Assembly: GCA_955652635.1 (NCBI GenBank)
Contig: CATPBN010000248.1
Coordinates: 1-8,896 of the forward strand
From: an uncultured Gemmatimonadaceae bacterium
GTDB taxonomy: Bacteria > Gemmatimonadota > Gemmatimonadetes > Gemmatimonadales > Gemmatimonadaceae
Direction of reading: 5' to 3'
DNA: 8,896 nt
This document shows, piece by piece, positions 6,697 to 8,896 of this stretch. A program made the position numbers and the translations under genes. The notes beneath the pieces are model-generated. The model ran no database searches. It saw nothing but the letters and a program-made list of their open reading frames with translations, and had not been told where the DNA came from. How positions within the stretch are numbered: position 1 is the first letter of the stretch; each line of letters starts with the position of its first letter.

Positions 6697-7626
6697 ATGC
6701 GGGCCGCGTTCATCTCCAACAGCGATTGTGGACGGCACGACACTGGGTGGGGACATCCGGAGCACGTTGGCCGGCTGCGCGCGATTACGCGTGCGCTTCG
6801 AGAGGATCCCGAGTTCTTCCACACAGTCGAACACCTCGAGGGCCGACACGCGACAATCGAGGAGCTCGAGCTGGTTCACGATGCCGACTACATCCGCACC
6901 GTAAAGCAGGTAATCGAAGGCGGAGGTGGACGACTCGACGCTGACACCGTGGTAAGCAGCGGGTCGTGGGACGCCGCAACTGCCGGGGCGGGATGCGTCC
7001 TTTCAGCGGTCGATCTGTCCGTGAGCGGCGTTCATCCCCGCAGCTTCTCCGCGGTACGACCGCCCGGGCATCACGCGGTTCGCAATCGCGCTATGGGATT
7101 CTGTCTCTTTGGAAACGTCGCGCTCGCCGCGCACTACGCCCGCAACAAGCACGGTCTTCAGCGAATTCTGATCGTCGATTGGGATGTGCATCACGGCAAC
7201 GGCACCCAGGCACTCGTGGAGAGCGAGCCCGACATCCACTTCGTCTCGATGCATCAGTGGCCGTGGTATCCGGGAACGGGAGCCGCCGAAGATCGCGGTC
7301 CGCACGGCACAATTTGGAACGTTCCCAAGTCTGCCGGACTTCCTCGCGCCGAATACGTGACCGCATTCGAGGGCGCCGTCGACGCAGCTACCCGTGGATT
7401 CGTACCCGACCTCATCCTCATTTCGGCGGGGTTCGACTCCCTCGCCGGTGACCCCCTCGGCGGATTTACTCTGGAGGTTGAGGACTTCGAGCTGCTAACG
7501 CGCTCGCTCGTGGGGCGCGCGGATTCCTGGTGCGACGGACGCGTCGTCAGCGTGCTCGAAGGCGGGTACTCGCCCGACCGGCTGGCTCAGGCGAGCGTCC
7601 GTCACCTGGCCGCTCTCGGTGCCTAG
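6697..7626 (+). CDS. histone-deacetylase-family zinc hydrolase
   Basis: This 309-residue protein belongs to the arginase/deacetylase superfamily that includes HDACs, acetoin-utilization AcuC-type proteins and acetylpolyamine amidohydrolases. These enzymes remove acyl groups from lysine or polyamines with a zinc ion. The catalytic set is complete: RPPGHHA (121-127, His pair H125/H126), DWDVHHGNGTQ (161-171, zinc ligands D163 and H165), SAGFDS (243-248, zinc ligand D247) and EGGYS (288-292, transition-state Tyr291). The substrate-entry motif GWGHPEHVGRLRAI (17-30) is typical of the family. There is no signal peptide, so it acts in the cytoplasm. The substrate cannot be read from sequence. It follows the ubiquitin-like gene by 13 bases, has no clear Shine-Dalgarno site, and sits behind a small hairpin, so it is probably the third gene of the cassette. 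The ATG at 6697 sits just before the conserved N-terminus. Confidence 0.94.
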   Translation: MRAAFISNSDCGRHDTGWGHPEHVGRLRAITRALREDPEFFHTVEHLEGRHATIEELELVHDADYIRTVKQVIEGGGGRLDADTVVSSGSWDAATAGAGCVLSAVDLSVSGVHPRSFSAVRPPGHHAVRNRAMGFCLFGNVALAAHYARNKHGLQRILIVDWDVHHGNGTQALVESEPDIHFVSMHQWPWYPGTGAAEDRGPHGTIWNVPKSAGLPRAEYVTAFEGAVDAATRGFVPDLILISAGFDSLAGDPLGGFTLEVEDFELLTRSLVGRADSWCDGRVVSVLEGGYSPDRLAQASVRHLAALGA

Positions 7627-7641
7627 CGACTATCTTGAACG

Positions 7642-7698
7642 ATGTCCCGCCGTGATATCCGGATTTACGACTCCCTCGGGAACCCCGGGACCTGTTGA
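7642..7698 (+). CDS. doubtful 18-residue micro-ORF
   Basis: ATG at 7642 begins MSRRDIRIYDSLGNPGTC and stops at 7696-7698. A TATCTT box (7631-7636) ends 5 bases upstream, so a transcript could begin almost at the ATG. The opening RIYDSL faintly recalls the start of cysteinyl-tRNA synthetases, which raises the possibility of a gene remnant or recombination scar, but 18 residues are too few to claim it. It may not be translated at all. Confidence 0.15.
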   Translation: MSRRDIRIYDSLGNPGTC

Positions 7699-7723
7699 GC
7701 AGCACTTTGGATAGCTATCTAAC
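7695..7723 (+). promoter_or_regulatory. possible promoter with palindromic operator
   Basis: TTGAGC (7695-7700) and TCTAAC (7718-7723) sit 17 bases apart as weak -35 and -10 candidates ahead of the GvpL/F gene. The perfect 10-bp palindrome GATAGCTATC (7710-7719) lies across the spacer and the edge of the -10, the position where a dimeric repressor would block RNA polymerase. A half-matching TAGCTAT recurs 29 bases downstream (7741-7747). No regulator gene is present to support this. Confidence 0.27.
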
Positions 7724-7745
7724 CCAGGTCTCCAATCGTCTAGCT

Positions 7746-7826
7746 ATGGCGACCAAGATCCTGGGCGTGGTCGCGACTGTCACTCTGCCAATCCTCACTG
7801 GTCTCAAATGGCGCAAGCTTCTCTGA
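7746..7826 (+). CDS. possible 26-residue hydrophobic peptide
   Basis: ATG at 7746 encodes MATKILGVVATVTLPILTGL followed by KWRKLL. The middle (5-20) is uninterrupted hydrophobic sequence long enough for a short membrane helix, and the end is cationic (K, R, K plus W). This resembles in style small membrane peptides and type I toxins, but no homologue is recognised. It overlaps the GvpL/F start by 19 bases in another frame, so it could instead act as a leader whose translation influences that gene. No Shine-Dalgarno site is visible. It may be a chance frame. Confidence 0.22.
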   Translation: MATKILGVVATVTLPILTGLKWRKLL

Positions 7827-8446
7827 ACGCGCTCCGATTATACGGCGTTGCCGCCGTCGAGTCGGGCCACACGGCTACCCTCGCCGAGGGCACGACGCTC
7901 ACGCACTACCGCGCTCTGGCCGCGATCGTAGAGCCGTCAACCTATTCGACGGTCAACCTCGATGATGGCGAGCTGGCCAAGTATCACCGGGTTCTCGAAG
8001 AGGCCCACGCGCACGGGACGGTGCTCCCGGCCCCTCCCGGAACGGTGTTTCAGTCCAAGAATACGCTGACCCGCTGGCTCGAGCTCCATTACTTCACTCT
8101 TACCGAAGCGCTCACCGTGATCGAAGGCCACGCCGCGGCGCGAGTGAGCATCACGACCCGGGGAAAAAAGGAAGACGCAGACGGACAGAAGAGCTTCGCC
8201 GCGCTTGCCGCTGAGAGTCTGCGGCTGCTCCGAAACCAGGCAGCGGCGACGGTCACGCTTCCCAGGGCGGACGGCGACGAAGAGGAAGGCGTAGTGGCGA
8301 GAGCGTCGTTCCTGGTCGACAGCCAGCGCTGGCAGGCGTTCCAGGACATCGTGTCCAAAGAGGCCCGGCGGCAGGGCTCCCTCGAGTTCAAGGTCACCGG
8401 CCCGTGGCCTCCGTACGATTTCGTCCGCATGCAGTTCGGGGGTTGA
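7808..8446 (+). CDS. GvpL/GvpF-family protein
   Basis: This 212-residue protein matches the GvpL/GvpF family, whose members are accessory proteins for gas-vesicle assembly. It opens with LRLYGVAAVES (9-19), the usual first strand. A central block, YHRVLEEAHAHGTVLPAPPGTVF (59-81), corresponds to the family's 'vle.....gpVLPlrfGtvf'. It ends with LEFKVTGPWPPYDFV (192-206), the diagnostic GPWPPY.F signature. It is short for the family, which is often 230-280 residues, and has a charged linker DGDEEEG (155-161). No gvpA or other vesicle gene is within reach, so a vesicle role is unproven and a repurposed or regulatory role is possible. ATG at 7808 is the only reasonable start, since a TAG lies in frame at 7712 and no other start codon intervenes. 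The kinase gene begins 3 bases after its stop. Confidence 0.85.
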   Translation: MAQASLNALRLYGVAAVESGHTATLAEGTTLTHYRALAAIVEPSTYSTVNLDDGELAKYHRVLEEAHAHGTVLPAPPGTVFQSKNTLTRWLELHYFTLTEALTVIEGHAAARVSITTRGKKEDADGQKSFAALAAESLRLLRNQAAATVTLPRADGDEEEGVVARASFLVDSQRWQAFQDIVSKEARRQGSLEFKVTGPWPPYDFVRMQFGG

Positions 8447-8449
8447 CCA

Positions 8450-8896
8450 ATGTTCTGTCCTGATTGTGGGAGCTGGAACCGGGCTGAGGCCGCTCGCTGC
8501 GTGCGCTGCGGCATACGCATGCCGGATAGCTCTGACAAACGTCAGGCGCCACCCGACCCGTCGGTTACTGCGCTTCGACAAGTCACCGGTGGGCGCTACA
8601 CCATCATGCACCGCGTCGGGGAAGGTGGAATGGCGAGTGTCTACTATGCTCTTCAGGCCAGCCTCGCTTCGCCGGTCGTGATCAAGGTGCTCCACCCGCA
8701 CCTGGCGCGCGAGCACGAAATGCGTGAGCGATTCCGCAGGGAAGCCGAGTCCGCCGCGCAGCTGATGCACCCGCACATCTGCAAGATCATCGACTTCGGA
8801 ATGGTCGACGATCACGTCTGGCTGGTGATGCCGTATCTCGCCCGTGGAACGCTGAGCGATCGGATCGGCGGTCACCGATCCCTTACGCCGGAGACC
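8450..8896 (+). CDS. zinc-ribbon Ser/Thr protein kinase, 5' part
   Basis: The frame runs from ATG at 8450 off the window end, giving the first 149 residues. It begins with a zinc ribbon, C3-P-D-C6 and C17-V-R-C20, then a flexible linker (25-45). A eukaryotic-like (Hanks-type) kinase N-lobe follows. It has the glycine-rich loop RVGEGGMASVY (55-65), ATP-binding Lys79 in VVIKVLHPHLA, the alpha-C glutamate E98 in RFRREAESAAQLMHPHI, and the hinge VMPYLARGTLSDRI. The catalytic loop and activation segment lie beyond the window, so activity cannot be judged. The enzyme would phosphorylate proteins on Ser/Thr; a membrane anchor or sensor domain, if any, would be further C-terminal. Only 3 bases separate it from the GvpL/F gene, so they are surely co-transcribed. 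The start is firm because the zinc ribbon begins at residue 3. Confidence 0.93.
   Translation, partial: MFCPDCGSWNRAEAARCVRCGIRMPDSSDKRQAPPDPSVTALRQVTGGRYTIMHRVGEGGMASVYYALQASLASPVVIKVLHPHLAREHEMRERFRREAESAAQLMHPHICKIIDFGMVDDHVWLVMPYLARGTLSDRIGGHRSLTPET

Larger units (their letters stand above)
7627..7807. other. 181-base gap with micro-ORFs and a palindrome
   Basis: No normal-sized gene lies between the deacetylase and the GvpL/F gene. The gap holds an 18-codon frame (7642-7698), the perfect palindrome GATAGCTATC (7710-7719), a second copy of TAGCTAT at 7741-7747, and the beginning of a 26-codon frame (7746-7826). Its size and content suggest an independent promoter region for the GvpL/F-kinase pair. 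Confidence 0.5.

Noticed and set aside
7642..7698. Truncated cysteinyl-tRNA synthetase gene
   Set aside because: Only about six residues (RIYDSL) are reminiscent, and no further synthetase sequence follows in any frame of the gap.
7937..8875. 312-residue minus-strand open frame
   Set aside because: It is antisense to both the GvpL/F and kinase genes, which carry clear family signatures.
1..8896. tRNA, rRNA, CRISPR array, transposase or phage genes
   Set aside because: I found no cloverleaf, ribosomal motif, regularly spaced repeats or recombinase motifs on either strand by eye.

Overview
This window reads as GC-rich chromosomal DNA from a diderm bacterium. A Gemmatimonadota-like origin is my best guess, inferred from the gene mix (YpdA-type reductase, secreted S46 peptidase, GvpL/F protein beside a zinc-ribbon serine/threonine kinase), from near-absent Shine-Dalgarno sites, and from the style of the small hypothetical pair at 6049-6683. 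The assignment is inference; no rRNA or marker comparison was possible. I saw no mobile-element gene, tRNA, rRNA or CRISPR array.

Layout. Positions 1-588 (+) hold the 3' part of a YpdA-type flavoprotein disulfide reductase. Positions 626-3492 (+) hold a dimeric-type glycyl-tRNA synthetase and a compact M3-like zinc peptidase whose start overlaps the synthetase stop (GTGA). Positions 3493-3781 separate convergent genes and contain a 137-nt imperfect palindrome (3527-3663). Positions 3782-5914 (-) encode a secreted S46-family dipeptidyl-peptidase. Positions 5915-6048 are a divergent promoter region. Positions 6049-7626 (+) form a tight cassette: an unrecognised 101-aa protein, an ATGA-overlapping 110-aa protein that looks like a ubiquitin-type beta-grasp protein, and, 13 bases on, a histone-deacetylase-family hydrolase. 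Positions 7627-7807 hold two doubtful micro-ORFs and a perfect 10-bp palindrome. Positions 7808-8446 (+) encode a short GvpL/GvpF-family protein, and 8450 to the window end encodes the N-terminal part of a zinc-ribbon Ser/Thr protein kinase.

How the genes may work together. GlyRS and the M3 peptidase look co-translated (translation and cytoplasmic peptide turnover), and the S46 enzyme would remove dipeptides from oligopeptides outside the inner membrane. The 6049-7626 cassette pairs a ubiquitin-like protein and an unknown partner with a deacetylase-like hydrolase; it is the most plausible undescribed unit here, although its function is not visible. The GvpL/F protein and the kinase are 3 bases apart and almost certainly co-transcribed, without any gas-vesicle structural gene in the window. 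No clear defence or mobile system is present.
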